Shown one piece after another: positions 24,639 through 35,669 of a stretch of 64,000 bases of DNA. The translations under genes and the position numbers were made by a program. Numbering within the stretch: position 1 is the first letter of the stretch; every line of letters starts with the position of its first letter. Under the pieces are notes generated by a model. That model saw only the letters and a program-made list of their open reading frames with translations, did not search any database and was not told where the DNA came from. The stretch is from Janibacter sp. CX7 (lineage in GTDB: Bacteria; Actinomycetota; Actinomycetes; Actinomycetales; Dermatophilaceae), in assembly GCF_024362365.1 (NCBI RefSeq), contig NZ_CP101464.1, positions 2,418,001 through 2,482,000 of the forward strand, written 5' to 3'.

Positions 24639-24730
24639 CGGGTCAGCGTACCCAGCCGGGTCAGCCCGACGACGAAGCCTCCGCTGTGTCCAGCTCGAGC
24701 ATTGGCATGAGAGCTCGACCCGGCCACCGC

Positions 24731-25423
24731 TCAGGCGGATCGGTCGGCGAAGTCGGCCGAGCGCTCCTGGGGCGAGCGCTCGGCGATCGCGTCCATCACC
24801 TCGTCGGTGATCGCGCGCAGCAGCTTGCCCTTGACGTACTGCGCCTCGAGGGCGGCGACGTCGACCGGCGGGGCGAAGCGCACGGTCACCCGGTGCGGGC
24901 GGATGCCCCGGGCGTCGATCGGCTGCGCCTTGTCGGTGCCCACGAGCGCGCACGGCACGACCGGGGCCCCGGAGGCGACGGCCAGGCGCCCGACGCCGGT
25001 GCGCCCCTTGTGGAGGCGCCCGTCGCGGCTGCGCGTGCCCTCCGGGTAGATGCCGAAGGCGCCACCGCCCGCGAGGTGCTCCTCGGCGACCTCGATGGAG
25101 CGTGCGGCCGCCCGCGCGTCGTCGCGGTCGACGGGGATCATGCCGCCGAACTCGCCGAACCACAGGCGGCTCAGCCAGCCCTTGACCCCGGTGCCGGTGA
25201 CGTACTCGGCCTTGCCGAGGAAGCCGACCTTGCGCCCGGCCGCGAGCGGGATGACCATCGAGTCGACGAAGCTCAGGTGGTTGCTCGCGATGATCACCGG
25301 ACCGGTCTCGGGCACGTGCTCGGCGCCCTCGACCTCGAGCCGCAGCCATGCCTTGAGCGGTGGCCCCACGATGACCCGTCGCAGGAGCCACTCGAGGACG
25401 CGCATCGCCGGCTTGCTGCTCAC
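24731..25423 (-). CDS. plsC: 1-acyl-sn-glycerol-3-phosphate acyltransferase
   Basis: The 230-residue acyltransferase has the PlsC motifs NHLSFVD (H-x4-D) near residue 47, GMIPVDRDD, and FGIYPEGTRSRDG near 125. It transfers an acyl chain to lysophosphatidic acid or a related acceptor at the membrane. Actinobacteria usually have several paralogues, so the exact acceptor is open. The GTG start is chosen because TACGCT at 25430-25435 is six bases upstream. It is single, following murT in the same direction. Confidence 0.92.
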   Translation of the reverse strand: MSSKPAMRVLEWLLRRVIVGPPLKAWLRLEVEGAEHVPETGPVIIASNHLSFVDSMVIPLAAGRKVGFLGKAEYVTGTGVKGWLSRLWFGEFGGMIPVDRDDARAAARSIEVAEEHLAGGGAFGIYPEGTRSRDGRLHKGRTGVGRLAVASGAPVVPCALVGTDKAQPIDARGIRPHRVTVRFAPPVDVAALEAQYVKGKLLRAITDEVMDAIAERSPQERSADFADRSA

Positions 25424-25492
25424 CCGGCCAGCGTAACCAGCGCCCGTGGACCCGACTGGCGCCCGTCCGGCTCATGGGCAAGCATCGGCCCC

Positions 25493-25960
25493 ATGACGAT
25501 GCCTCCTCCCCCGCACCAGCCCCACGGCCAGCAGCCCGTCATGCCGGTCTCCGGCCCGCAGGCGAGCTTCATGCAGCCGCCGCCGGGTCACGGGGCGCTG
25601 CTGCTCACGCTGCAGGGCAACGGCTTCACCGCGGGGCTGACGCCGACGGTCCAGATCGACGGCTACGTCGTGCCGGCCACCTTCGGACCCAACTTCTTCC
25701 CCCTTCGCCCGGGGCGGCACCGCGTCGACGTGCACACCCAGTGGATGCGGCGCTACGGGCAGGCCTCGATGGAGGTCGACGTGCAGCAGGGCACGACGGT
25801 GCCGGGCTTCTACGCCGTGCCGTGGCACCAGTTCACGACCGGCTCCATCGGGCACGTGCAGCAGTCCCGCAAGGGGCTGGGCGTGATGATCGCGATCATC
25901 GTCGCCACCGTGCTGCTCATCTGCGCGTGCGGCCTCGGCGGCGCCCTCCTCGGCTCCTGA
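25493..25960 (+). CDS. Uncharacterised protein with C-terminal membrane anchor
   Basis: The 155-residue protein starts with a Pro/Gln-rich stretch (MTMPPPPHQPHGQQP), then a folded middle with LLLTLQGNGFTAGLTPTV and LRPGRHRVDVHTQWM, and ends in one hydrophobic segment (VMIAIIVATVLLICACGLGG). The layout suggests a tail-anchored protein. I recognise no named family. It is convergent with guaA, 15 bases away. Confidence 0.7.
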   Translation: MTMPPPPHQPHGQQPVMPVSGPQASFMQPPPGHGALLLTLQGNGFTAGLTPTVQIDGYVVPATFGPNFFPLRPGRHRVDVHTQWMRRYGQASMEVDVQQGTTVPGFYAVPWHQFTTGSIGHVQQSRKGLGVMIAIIVATVLLICACGLGGALLGS

Positions 25961-25975
25961 CGGACGAAGGGAGGG

Positions 25976-27553
25976 TCACTCCCACTCGATGGTGCCCGGC
26001 GGCTTGCTCGTCACGTCGAGCACGACCCGGTTGACCTCTTCGACCTCGTTGGTGATCCGCGTCGAGATCTGGGCGAGGACGTCGCCGGGGACGCGGGTCC
26101 AGTCGGCGGTCATCGCGTCCTCCGACGAGACCGGCCGCAGCACGATCGGGTGGCCGTAGGTGCGGCCGTCACCCTGGACGCCGACGGAGCGGACGTCGGC
26201 GAGCAGGACGACCGGGCACTGCCAGATCTCCTTGTCGAGGCCGGCTGCGGTGAGCTCCTCTCGGGCGATCGCGTCGGCGCGGCGCAGGATGTCGAGGTTG
26301 TGCTCGGTGACCTCGCCGATGATCCGGATGCCCAGGCCCGGCCCGGGGAAGGGCTGGCGGTCGACGATCGGGTCGGGGACGCCGAGCTCGCGCCCGACCT
26401 GCCGGACCTCGTCCTTGAAGAGCGCGCGCAGCGGCTCGATGAGCTTGAACTGCAGGTCGTCGGGCAGACCGCCGACGTTGTGGTGCGACTTGATGTTGGC
26501 CGCTCCGGTGCCGCCGCCGGACTCGACGACGTCCGGGTAGAGCGTGCCCTGGACGAGCCACTTGACGGGGTGACCGGACTCGTCGCCCTCGCCGACGACG
26601 TCGCGGGCCGCCTGCTCGAAGACGCGGATGAACTCGCGACCGATGATCTTGCGCTTCTCCTCGGGGTCGGTGACCCCGGCGAGAGCGCCGAGGAAGCGCT
26701 CCTTGGCGTCGACGACGACGAGCTTGACCCCCGTCGCCGCGACGAACTCCTCCTCGACCTGCTCGGCCTCGCCCTGCCGCAGCAGACCGTGGTCGACGAA
26801 GACGCAGGTGAGCTGCTCGCCCACGGCGCGCTGGACGAGCGCGGCCGCGACGGAGGAGTCGACACCCCCGGAGAGCGCGCAGAGCACGCGGTCCTCGCCG
26901 ACGGTCTCGCGGATGAGCTCGACCTGCTCGTCGATGACGTTGTCCGCGGTCCAGTCGGGGCTCAGCCCGGCGCCGCGGACGAGGAAGTTCTCGAGAACCG
27001 GCTGGCCGAAGGTCGAGTGCAGCACCTCGGGGTGCCACTGCACGCCGTAGAGGCGACGCTCGTCGTCCTCGAAGGCCGCGACGGGCGCGCCGGAGGTGCT
27101 CGCGGTGACCCGCATGCCCTCGGGGGCCTCGGTCACCGAGTCGCCGTGGCTCATCCACACCGACTGCTCGGCGGGCTGGCCGTTGAAGAGGGTGGACTCC
27201 CGGTCGCTCACCTGCGCGCGGGTCGAGCCGTACTCGCGCAGCCCGGTCCGCTCGACGGTGCCGCCGAGCGCCTGGACCATCGCCTGGAAGCCGTAGCACA
27301 TGCCGAAGACCGGGACCCCGGCCTCGAGCAGCGTGACGTCGAGCGAGGGGGCGTCCTCGGCGTAGACCGACGAGGGGCCACCGGAGAGGATGACGGCGGC
27401 CGGCTCCTTGGCGAGGATCTCGGCGACCGGCATCGTGTGCGGCACGACCTCGCTGTAGATCTTCGCCTCGCGCACGCGGCGGGCGATGAGCTGGGCGTAC
27501 TGGGCGCCGTAGTCGACGACAAGGACCGGGGAGGTCTTCAGGGATTCCGTCAC
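25976..27553 (-). CDS. guaA: GMP synthase (glutamine-hydrolysing)
   Basis: The 525-residue protein makes GMP from XMP. The N-terminal amidotransferase has its cysteine in [10 protein letters not shown] near residue 87 and HPEV further on; the ATP-pyrophosphatase domain opens with [13 protein letters not shown], and the dimerisation domain ends in [13 protein letters not shown]. The length is normal. GTG at 27553 is preferred since TAGCCT at 27560-27565 is six bases upstream; an in-frame GTG at 27559 would abut the promoter. guaB and guaB3 lie 9-16 kb away. Confidence 0.96.
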   Translation of the reverse strand: MTESLKTSPVLVVDYGAQYAQLIARRVREAKIYSEVVPHTMPVAEILAKEPAAVILSGGPSSVYAEDAPSLDVTLLEAGVPVFGMCYGFQAMVQALGGTVERTGLREYGSTRAQVSDRESTLFNGQPAEQSVWMSHGDSVTEAPEGMRVTASTSGAPVAAFEDDERRLYGVQWHPEVLHSTFGQPVLENFLVRGAGLSPDWTADNVIDEQVELIRETVGEDRVLCALSGGVDSSVAAALVQRAVGEQLTCVFVDHGLLRQGEAEQVEEEFVAATGVKLVVVDAKERFLGALAGVTDPEEKRKIIGREFIRVFEQAARDVVGEGDESGHPVKWLVQGTLYPDVVESGGGTGAANIKSHHNVGGLPDDLQFKLIEPLRALFKDEVRQVGRELGVPDPIVDRQPFPGPGLGIRIIGEVTEHNLDILRRADAIAREELTAAGLDKEIWQCPVVLLADVRSVGVQGDGRTYGHPIVLRPVSSEDAMTADWTRVPGDVLAQISTRITNEVEEVNRVVLDVTSKPPGTIEWE

Positions 27554-27596
27554 GCGCACAGGCTACCGGGGCGAGGGCACTCCCCCTTCGTCAACC

Positions 27597-27962
27597 TCAG
27601 GTGGTGAGCGGCGTGACCTCGCGGACGACCCGACGCTCCTCGACGAAGGCGACGAAGGGGATGCACGCGAGCAGCAGGGTGAGGATCATCCGGCCGACGG
27701 ACCAGCCGACCTTGAAGCCGAGGTTGGCCGTCGCGACGGCGAAGACCATGAAGATCAGGCCGTGGACCGGCGACCACCACGAGAGCGCGTCGTTGCCCAT
27801 GCCGTACTTGAGCACCATCTCGACGATGAGGACGAACATCGCCAGACCGGCGAGGATCGCCGTCACCCGGAAGACACCCAGGGCGGTCGCGATCGCCCGC
27901 GGGTCGGCGCTCGGGGCGCCCGTGCTCGGGCTCGGCGTCTGGCTCTGCGTCTCGTCGCTCAC
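27597..27962 (-). CDS. DUF3817 family membrane protein
   Basis: The 121-residue protein has a polar N-terminus (SDETQSQTPSPSTGAPSADP) and three hydrophobic spans: VTAILAGLAMFVLIVEMVLKYG, SPVHGLIFMVFAVATANLGFK and MILTLLLACIPFVAFVEER. The WSPVHGLIFM and FVEER features are typical of DUF3817, whose function is unknown. GTG overlaps the SURF1 stop (GTGA), so the two are co-translated. Synteny with SURF1 suggests a link with cytochrome oxidase assembly, which is inference. Confidence 0.85.
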   Translation of the reverse strand: MSDETQSQTPSPSTGAPSADPRAIATALGVFRVTAILAGLAMFVLIVEMVLKYGMGNDALSWWSPVHGLIFMVFAVATANLGFKVGWSVGRMILTLLLACIPFVAFVEERRVVREVTPLTT

Positions 27963-28711
27963 GTCGACTCCTCCAACTCCCTGGCGGGCTCGCCCGCCTG
28001 CTCCCGGCGTGCCTCCTGGCGCACCATCTTCACCCACATCCACACCGCGAAGACCGCGAACATCCACCACTGGAAGGCGTACATCACGTTGCGGAACTGC
28101 AGCGAGGTGTCCGGCAGCGGCGGCGGCACCCGCTCGAGGTCCTCGGCCGTCGCGCCACCGTCCTCGGTGACCGCGAAGGCGAAGCCGTTGTACATCTCGC
28201 CCGGCCACTCGTTGACCAGCTGGGCGATGTCGACGGACGTCAGCCGTCCGTCCTCGATGCCCCCGGTCTCGTCGGGGGCCTCCGGTGGCGCCAACGAGCC
28301 GACGAGGTCGATGGTTCCCCGCGGGGCCGAAGGGGGGTCCTCCCCCGTCGGCACGAAGCCCCGGACGACGGCAAGGTTGGCACCGGTGCCCTCGACGACG
28401 AAGCGGTCGAGGACCCAGTCGACGGCCTGCCCCTCGTAGCGCCGGTCGACGACGACGAGCGGCTCGCCGGCGTAGCGGCCGGTCGCCGTGACCCGCTGGC
28501 CCGACCCCTCGTCGGGGAAGGACTCGTGCGGCGCCATGACGTCCGCGAGCGGCCGCACCGGCCGCTCCTGCACCTCACGGACCGCGTCGGCCCGGGCCAC
28601 GTCGTGGGCGACGGACCACTGCCACCGACCGGCGACGATGCCCAGGACCACAAGGGCCAGCGCCACCACGAGCAGCCCCAGCCAGCGGGGTCGAAGGGCG
28701 GTCCGGAGCAC
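27959..28711 (-). CDS. SURF1 family protein
   Basis: The 250-residue protein has a first membrane span (LGLLVVALALVVLGIVAGRWQW) with the conserved GRWQW, an outside domain including VVVDRRYEGQAVDWVLDRF and AVVRGFVPTGE, and a second span MFAVFAVWMWVKMV. SURF1 helps cytochrome c oxidase assembly, probably haem a delivery. The GTG start fits TAGCCT at 28718-28723, six bases upstream. It forms an operon with the DUF3817 gene. Confidence 0.9.
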   Translation of the reverse strand: MLRTALRPRWLGLLVVALALVVLGIVAGRWQWSVAHDVARADAVREVQERPVRPLADVMAPHESFPDEGSGQRVTATGRYAGEPLVVVDRRYEGQAVDWVLDRFVVEGTGANLAVVRGFVPTGEDPPSAPRGTIDLVGSLAPPEAPDETGGIEDGRLTSVDIAQLVNEWPGEMYNGFAFAVTEDGGATAEDLERVPPPLPDTSLQFRNVMYAFQWWMFAVFAVWMWVKMVRQEARREQAGEPARELEEST

Positions 28712-28744
28712 CCGGTCAGGCTACGTGAGCGATCTGGGCGCCCC

Positions 28745-30522
28745 TCATGCCCTCCGCACGGCCGGCATGGGCAGCGACACCTTCGAGCTCGTGTGGGTGA
28801 ACTCGCGGACCGCCGGAGTGTCGGCCGGGACCGGGTCGAGCCGCCGGTAGGCATCACCCTGCGCGGGGCGCGCGTCGACGTCACCGGCGTTGGGCCACAG
28901 CGAGAAGGCGCGCTCGGCCTGCGCCGTGATCGTCAGCGAGGGGTTGACCCCGAGGTTCGCCGAGACGGCCGAGCCGTCGACGACGCTGATGCCCGGGTGG
29001 CCCCAGAGACGGTGGTAGGGGTCGATGACGCCGGTGGCCGGCGAGTCGCTGATGGGGGCCCCACCGAGGAAGTGCGCGGTGAGCGGGATGTCGAAGGCCT
29101 CGCTCCACGTGCCTCCCGGGTAGAAGGGGCGCCCGATGCGCTCGGCCAGCTTGGCGGCCAGGACTCGGATGCCCTCGTGCCCTGACGCGATGTAGGTCGG
29201 GTTCTCCTCGCCGTGGCCCTGCTTCGACGTCAAGCGGCGGCGTCCGCCCGGCCCGGTCGCCAGGTAGGTCGTCAGCGAGTTGTCGAGCGACTGCATGACC
29301 AGGCCGATGACCGTGCTGTCGGCGAAGTGGGTCCCCGGCGGGAACCACGCCTTGAGCGCCGGCAGGTTGCGCGGCAGGTCGGCGAGCAGCTTGGCCCAGC
29401 GCGGCGCGCGGCCGGTGCGCGGGGGCGCGAGCAGGGTCGTGAGCAGCCCCATCGCGTCCGAGCCGCGCCCGTAGCGCACGTTTTCGATGTGCGTGTCCGC
29501 ATCGGGGTGGAAGGAGGAGGTGATGGCCACGCCCTTCGTCAGGTCGTGCTCCCCCTCCGGCGGGCTGTCGGCGAGCGCCCCGACGAGTGCCTCGGAGTTG
29601 GTCCGCGTCAGCTGACCGAGGAAGTCGCTGATCGCCGGCAGCTCACCGTCGGCCTTCATCTCGTGGAGGAGGTTCTGCGTGCCCCAGGTGCCGGCGGCGA
29701 CGACGACCTTGCGCGCCGTGGTCACGCGAGCGCTCTTGTCCCCCAACGCATCCGTGGCCTCGTGGCGAACCCGATAGACCTCGTCGAACCCTTCGGTGCC
29801 GGGCACGACACCCACGCGGGTGACCGTGCGCATCGGCACGATCTGCACGCCGAGGCCCTCGGCGAGCGCGAGGTAGTTCTTCATCAGGGTGTTCTTGGCG
29901 CCGACCCGGCAGCCGACCATGCAGTTGCCGCACTCGGTGCACGTCGTGCGCGCCGGTCCGGCCCCGCCGAAGTAGGGGTCGGCAACGGTGCGGCCCTGCT
30001 CCTCGGCGGAGTCGTCGGCGCCGAAGAGCACGCCGACGGGCGTCTTGCGGAAGGTGTCCGCGACACCCATCTCCTGCGCCGCGTCACGCATCGCGTCCTC
30101 GACGACGCTCTCGCACGGGTTGGTGACGACGCCGAGCATCGTGCTCGCCATGTCGTAGTGCGGGAGCAGCTCGGCCTGCCAGTCGGTGATGTGCCCCCAC
30201 TGCCGGTCACGGAAGAAGACCTCCGGCGGCACGTAGAGGGTGTTGGCGTAGTTGAGCGAGCCACCGCCGACGCCCGCGCCGGCGAGGATCATCACGTCCT
30301 TGAGCATGTGGATGCGCTGGATGCCGTACATGCCCGCCTTGGGCGCCCAGAGGAAGTTCTTCAGGTCCCAGCTGGTCTCGGCGAAGTCCTCGTCGGCGAA
30401 GCGCCGGCCGGCCTCGAGGACCGTCACCCGATATCCCTTCTCCGCAAGACGAAGGGCGGCGACCGAGCCTCCGAAACCGGATCCGATGACCAGGACGTCG
30501 GTGTCGGTGGTCAGCTCTGCGT

Positions 30523-30526
<4 letters not shown>
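28745..30526 (-). CDS. GMC-type FAD oxidoreductase (cholesterol-oxidase-like)
   Basis: The 593-residue flavoprotein has the FAD-binding VLVIGSGFGGSVAALRLAEK near residue 12, GAGVGGGSLNYAN near 95 and C-terminal HFLGGAPISDSPATGVID with GISVVDGSAVSANLGVNP. Near residue 194-206 lies CTECGNCMVGC, a cysteine cluster like a ferredoxin site that occurs in this oxidoreductase subgroup. The substrate is probably an alcohol or sterol-like compound. GTG overlaps the stop of the aldehyde dehydrogenase (GTGA), so alcohol and aldehyde oxidation may be sequential steps. Confidence 0.87.
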
Positions 30527-32115
<1,589 letters not shown>

Positions 32116-32227
32116 TACCCCACGGTAACCGGGGGCCCCCCGACCCGCCAGAGGTGGCCCGTGGGCGAGACGCACGCCACCCCGGTCCCCGAGACGGAGG
32201 CCGCCCGGGCCGACGCCACGCCACGAC

Positions 32228-32473
32228 GCCGTTGCTCCGTACGACGAACCGCATCTCCCCCGCCAGCGCCCTCGGTCGGCGCCGCGCCCTACGCCGTTGC
32301 TCCGTACAACGGTCCGCAGCTCACCCCACCCAGCACACCCGGCCGGCCGGCCAGCGCTTCGCCGTTGCTCCGTGCTCTGAGCCGCCGCTCACCGTACGGA
32401 GCAACGGCGTACGCAGTCATCGCGCCCGACGTTCCGCCCATCGCCGGCATGCGGCTCAGAGTACGGAGCAACG
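32228..32473. repeat. Palindromic repeat array A (three forward, two inverted copies)
   Basis: Core GCCGTTGCTCCGTAC occurs forward at 32228, 32293 and (variant ending GTGCTCTGAGCC) 32361, then inverted at 32394-32408 and 32461-32473. Forward copies 1 and 2 are followed by GACGAACC and AACGGTCC. Copy 3 and the last inverted copy with its GGCTCAGA lead can pair over 21 bp with one mismatch. Spacers are 40-60 bases and unrelated. The same core and order recur at 53624-53866. Confidence 0.9.
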
Positions 32474-32528
32474 TCAGGGTCTCGAAGGCCGCACGACCTT
32501 AAGGAAATGCGAAACCGGTCCGCACGCG

Positions 32529-32566
32529 CCCTTCGAGACGCTTGCTGCGCAAGCTCCTCAGGGATC
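32529..32566. repeat. REP-I palindromic repeat, copy 3
   Basis: CCCTTCGAGACGCTTGCTGC is followed by GCAAGCTCCTCAGGGATC; the inner CTTGC/GCAAG pair is inverted. It lies 16 bases past the guaB3 stop codon. Confidence 0.85.
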
Positions 32567-32581
32567 GTCAGACCACCCCGG

Positions 32582-33703
32582 TCAGCTCGGCTGGTGCGGG
32601 GCGACGACGACCTCGATGCGCTGCAGCTCCTTGACCTCGGTGTAGCCCGTGGTCGCCATGGCGCGACGCAGGGCGCCGATGAGGTTGGTCGTGCCGTCGG
32701 CGACCCGGCTGGGGCCGAAGAGGACCTCGTCGAGGGAGGCGACGGAGCCGACCTCGACGCGGGCGCCACGGGGCAGCTCGGGGTGGTGGGCCTCGGCGCC
32801 CCAGTGGTAGCCGCGGCCCGGGGCCTCGGCGGCGCGGGCAAGTGCGGCACCGAGCATCACGGCGTCCGCGCCGCAGGCGATCGCCTTGACGATGTCGCCG
32901 CTCGTGCCGAGGCCGCCGTCGGCGATGACGTGGACGTAGCGGCCACCCGACTCGTCGAGGTAGTCGCGGCGGGCGGCGGCGACGTCGGCGACGGCGCTGG
33001 CCATCGGGGCGTGGATGCCCAGGGCCTGGCGGGTCGTGTGGGCCGCTCCCCCGCCGAAGCCGACGAGCACGCCCGCGGCACCGGTGCGCATGAGGTGCAG
33101 GGCCGCGGTGTAGCCGGCCGCGCCACCGACGATGACCGGCACGTCGAGCTCGTAGATGAAGCGCTTGAGGTTGAGCGGCTCGCTGCGGCTGCTCACGTGC
33201 TCGGCCGAGACGGTCGTGCCGCGGATGACGAAGAGGTCGACGCCGGCGTCGACGACGGTCTTCCAGTGCTGCTGGGTGTTCTGCGGGCTGAGCGCGCCCG
33301 CGACGGTGACGCCGGCGGCGCGCAGCTGACGCAGCCGCTCGGTGATCAGCTCGGGCTGGATCGGCGCGGAGTAGATCTCCTGCATGCGCGCGGTCGCCAT
33401 CACCGGGTCGAGCGAGGCGATCTCCGCGAGCAGCGGCTCCGGGTCGGAGTAGCGGGTCCACAGCCCCTCGAGGTCGAGCACGGGCAGTCCGCCCGCCTCG
33501 CCGAAGGCGATGGCCGTCGCCGGGGACATCACCGAGTCCATCGGGGCCGCGATGACCGGCATCTCGAAGTGGTAGGCGTCGATCTGCCAGTCGAGGGAGA
33601 CCTCCTCGGGGTCGCGCGTGCGCCGGCTCGGCAGCACCGCGATGTCGTCGAAGGAGTAGGCCCTGCGGCCGCGCTTGCCTCGGCCGATCTCGATCTCGTT
33701 CAC
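32582..33703 (-). CDS. guaB3: GuaB3 family IMP dehydrogenase-related protein
   Basis: The 373-residue TIM-barrel protein lacks CBS domains and matches the actinobacterial GuaB3 group, starting NEIEIGRGKRGRRAYSFDDI. It has VIAAPMDSVMSP, GGAAGYTAALHLMRTGAAGVLVG and a phosphate site DGGLGTSGDIVKAIACGADAV. The GSICTTR cysteine loop of true IMP dehydrogenase is not present. GuaB3 has recently been linked to GMP reductase-like activity; the function here is not settled. GTG start: TAGGCT at 33710-33715 is six bases upstream (leaderless). Confidence 0.9.
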   Translation of the reverse strand: MNEIEIGRGKRGRRAYSFDDIAVLPSRRTRDPEEVSLDWQIDAYHFEMPVIAAPMDSVMSPATAIAFGEAGGLPVLDLEGLWTRYSDPEPLLAEIASLDPVMATARMQEIYSAPIQPELITERLRQLRAAGVTVAGALSPQNTQQHWKTVVDAGVDLFVIRGTTVSAEHVSSRSEPLNLKRFIYELDVPVIVGGAAGYTAALHLMRTGAAGVLVGFGGGAAHTTRQALGIHAPMASAVADVAAARRDYLDESGGRYVHVIADGGLGTSGDIVKAIACGADAVMLGAALARAAEAPGRGYHWGAEAHHPELPRGARVEVGSVASLDEVLFGPSRVADGTTNLIGALRRAMATTGYTEVKELQRIEVVVAPHQPS

Positions 33704-33721
33704 CCGCCCAGCCTAAAGGGC

Positions 33722-33750
33722 TTGGCCCTGCGGACCAGAGGGCGCATACT
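33722..33750 (+). promoter_or_regulatory. Promoter of the DHA2 exporter gene
   Basis: TTGGCC (33722-33727) and CATACT (33745-33750) are separated by 17 bases, a plausible vegetative promoter. The -35 lies only seven bases from the divergent guaB3 -10, so the two promoters may compete. The leader to the GTG is about 85 bases. Confidence 0.5.
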
Positions 33751-33840
33751 TGCTTGGCCGACGCATGCATCTATCCGCGCGCGGCCAGGGTGGCGACGAG
33801 GCCGCCGCCTCCCCCCTTCGCACCATCCCAGGAGACTCCT

Positions 33841-35505
33841 GTGTCCGTATCCACCCATGACCCCTCGCTGCCACAGGAGTACCCCGACAAGATCGACGCC
33901 GCCGTGCTCAAGATCGCCGGTGTCGTGGTGCTCGGCTCGATCATGTCGATCCTCGACATCACGGTCGTCAACGTCGCCCTGCCGCACTTCCAGACCGACC
34001 TCGCGACCGGTCCGGAGCCGCTGCACTACTCCACCGTCGCGTGGACCGTGACCGCCTACACGCTGGCCCTGGCCACCGTCATCCCGCTCACCGGGTGGGC
34101 CGCCGACCGCTTCGGCACCAAGCGGCTCTACCTCGCCGCCATCGCCTTCTTCGTCGCCGGCTCCGTGCTGTGCGCCTTCGCCCCGTCGATCGGCATGCTC
34201 ATCGGTGCCCGCGTCGTCCAGGGCCTCGGCGGCGGCATGCTCATGCCGCTCGGCATGACGATCATGACCCGCGCGGCGGGCCCGGACCGGATCGGTCGCC
34301 TCATGGCGATCCTCGGCGTCCCGATGCTCCTGGGCCCCATCGGCGGCCCGATCCTCGGTGGCTGGCTCATCGACAACGCCCACTGGCTCGGCCGCCCGAG
34401 CTGGACCTGGATCTTCCTGATCAACCTGCCCCTGGGCATCATCGCGCTCGTCTACGCGGCCATCGCGCTGCCCAAGGACCACACCGAGCCGACCGAGTCG
34501 CTCGACGTCGTCGGCCTGCTGCTCATGTCGCCCGGCCTCGCGCTCTTCCTCTACGGCGTCTCCTCGATCCCCGAGGAGGGCACGGTCAACTCGCCCAAGG
34601 TCTACGGCACCGCCCTCGCCGGCCTCGTGCTGATCCTCGCCTTCGGCTGGTGGTCGATGCGCCCCAAGCACCCGCTGCTCGACCTGCGGCTGCTCGCCAA
34701 CCGGCAGTTCTCCATCGCGGCCCTGACGATGTTCCTCTTTGCCGCGGCCTTCTTCGGCGGCCTGCTGCTCATGCCCACCTACTTCCAGCAGGTGCGCGGT
34801 GAGAGCACGACCATGGCCGGCGTCCTGATGATCCCGCAGGGTCTGGGCGCGCTGCTGACGATGCCGATCGCCGGCATGCTCGTCGACAAGTACCCCGTCG
34901 GCCGCATCGTGCCGGTCGGCATCGCCCTGATCACCGGTGGCATGTTTGCCTTCACCCAGCTGTCCGCCGACGCGAGCTACTGGGGCTTCATCATCCCGGC
35001 GCTCTTCGTCATGGGCCTGGGCATGGGCGCGACGATGATGCCGCTGATGACGAGCTCGCTCAAGGCGCTCACCGCCCACCAGGTGGCCCGCGGCTCGACC
35101 CTGCTCAACATCACCCAGCAGGTCGCGAGCTCCTTCGGCGTCGCCATCGCCTCGGTCGTCCTCACGCGCGGCTTCGAGGACCGCCCGCTCATCGGGCAGG
35201 CGCAGGTCTTCGCCGAGGAGAGCGCCAAGGCGAGCAGCCCGGGCGCCGTCCAGCAGCTCCTCGCGAAGCTGCCCGAGGTCGCCCAGATCATGGGCCAGTA
35301 CGCCTCGGACCCGCAGGCCGGCGCGGCCGCGCTCATGCACGCCGTGCGCGTCGACATGGCCGAGGCCTTCGCCGCGACCTACTGGGTCTCCGCCTTCATG
35401 TGCCTCGCGACCCTCGTCGTCGCGGCCTTCCTCCCGCGCAAGCACGAGGAGAGCCACATGCTCGACGAGGAGCCGGGCGAGAGCGCGCCCGTCCTCATGC
35501 ACTGA
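33841..35505 (+). CDS. DHA2-family drug:proton antiporter (14 spans)
   Basis: The 554-residue exporter of the EmrB/QacA type has motif D1-like LDITVVNVALPHFQTDL in span 1, GWAADRFGTKRLYLAAI (motif A) and motif C GVPMLLGPIGGPILGGWL. About 14 hydrophobic spans are seen; the final 25 residues are acidic and cytoplasmic. The GTG start is fixed by AGGAG 7-11 bases upstream. There is no adjacent regulator gene. The substrate range is unknown. Confidence 0.92.
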   Translation: MSVSTHDPSLPQEYPDKIDAAVLKIAGVVVLGSIMSILDITVVNVALPHFQTDLATGPEPLHYSTVAWTVTAYTLALATVIPLTGWAADRFGTKRLYLAAIAFFVAGSVLCAFAPSIGMLIGARVVQGLGGGMLMPLGMTIMTRAAGPDRIGRLMAILGVPMLLGPIGGPILGGWLIDNAHWLGRPSWTWIFLINLPLGIIALVYAAIALPKDHTEPTESLDVVGLLLMSPGLALFLYGVSSIPEEGTVNSPKVYGTALAGLVLILAFGWWSMRPKHPLLDLRLLANRQFSIAALTMFLFAAAFFGGLLLMPTYFQQVRGESTTMAGVLMIPQGLGALLTMPIAGMLVDKYPVGRIVPVGIALITGGMFAFTQLSADASYWGFIIPALFVMGLGMGATMMPLMTSSLKALTAHQVARGSTLLNITQQVASSFGVAIASVVLTRGFEDRPLIGQAQVFAEESAKASSPGAVQQLLAKLPEVAQIMGQYASDPQAGAAALMHAVRVDMAEAFAATYWVSAFMCLATLVVAAFLPRKHEESHMLDEEPGESAPVLMH

Positions 35506-35524
35506 GGCTCTGCCCCACCCCAGA

Positions 35525-35564
35525 CGAAGGGGGTCGCTCCCGGTGTCGGGAGCGACCCCCTTCG
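35525..35564 (+). terminator. Terminator of the DHA2 exporter gene
   Basis: A perfect 18-bp stem, CGAAGGGGGTCGCTCCCG with its complement, closes on a GTGT loop. A run of eight T follows about 14 bases later. It lies 20 bases past the stop codon. Confidence 0.85.
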
Positions 35565-35669
35565 CCGTGCTCGGAAGTTTTTTTGCAGACCACGCAACCG
35601 GCCGCACCCGACGCACGTCTGGTGACATGACGCGGGCCACAGGGGACCGCAGCATCAGGGGACAGACAC

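Larger units (their letters stand above)
32116..32581. other. 466-base intergenic stretch with repeat array A and REP-I copy 3
   Basis: No gene is seen. The stretch holds the five-copy repeat array at 32228-32473 and the REP-I copy at 32529-32566. Short frames across the array read YAVAPY-like peptides on both strands, but they lack plausible starts and simply reflect the palindromic repeats. Confidence 0.8.

Noticed and set aside
24655..24722. Another long inverted repeat between murT and plsC
   Set aside because: Only 8 bp (GCCGGGTC/GACCCGGC) pair around a 50-base loop, and GC-rich octamers of this kind are expected by chance.
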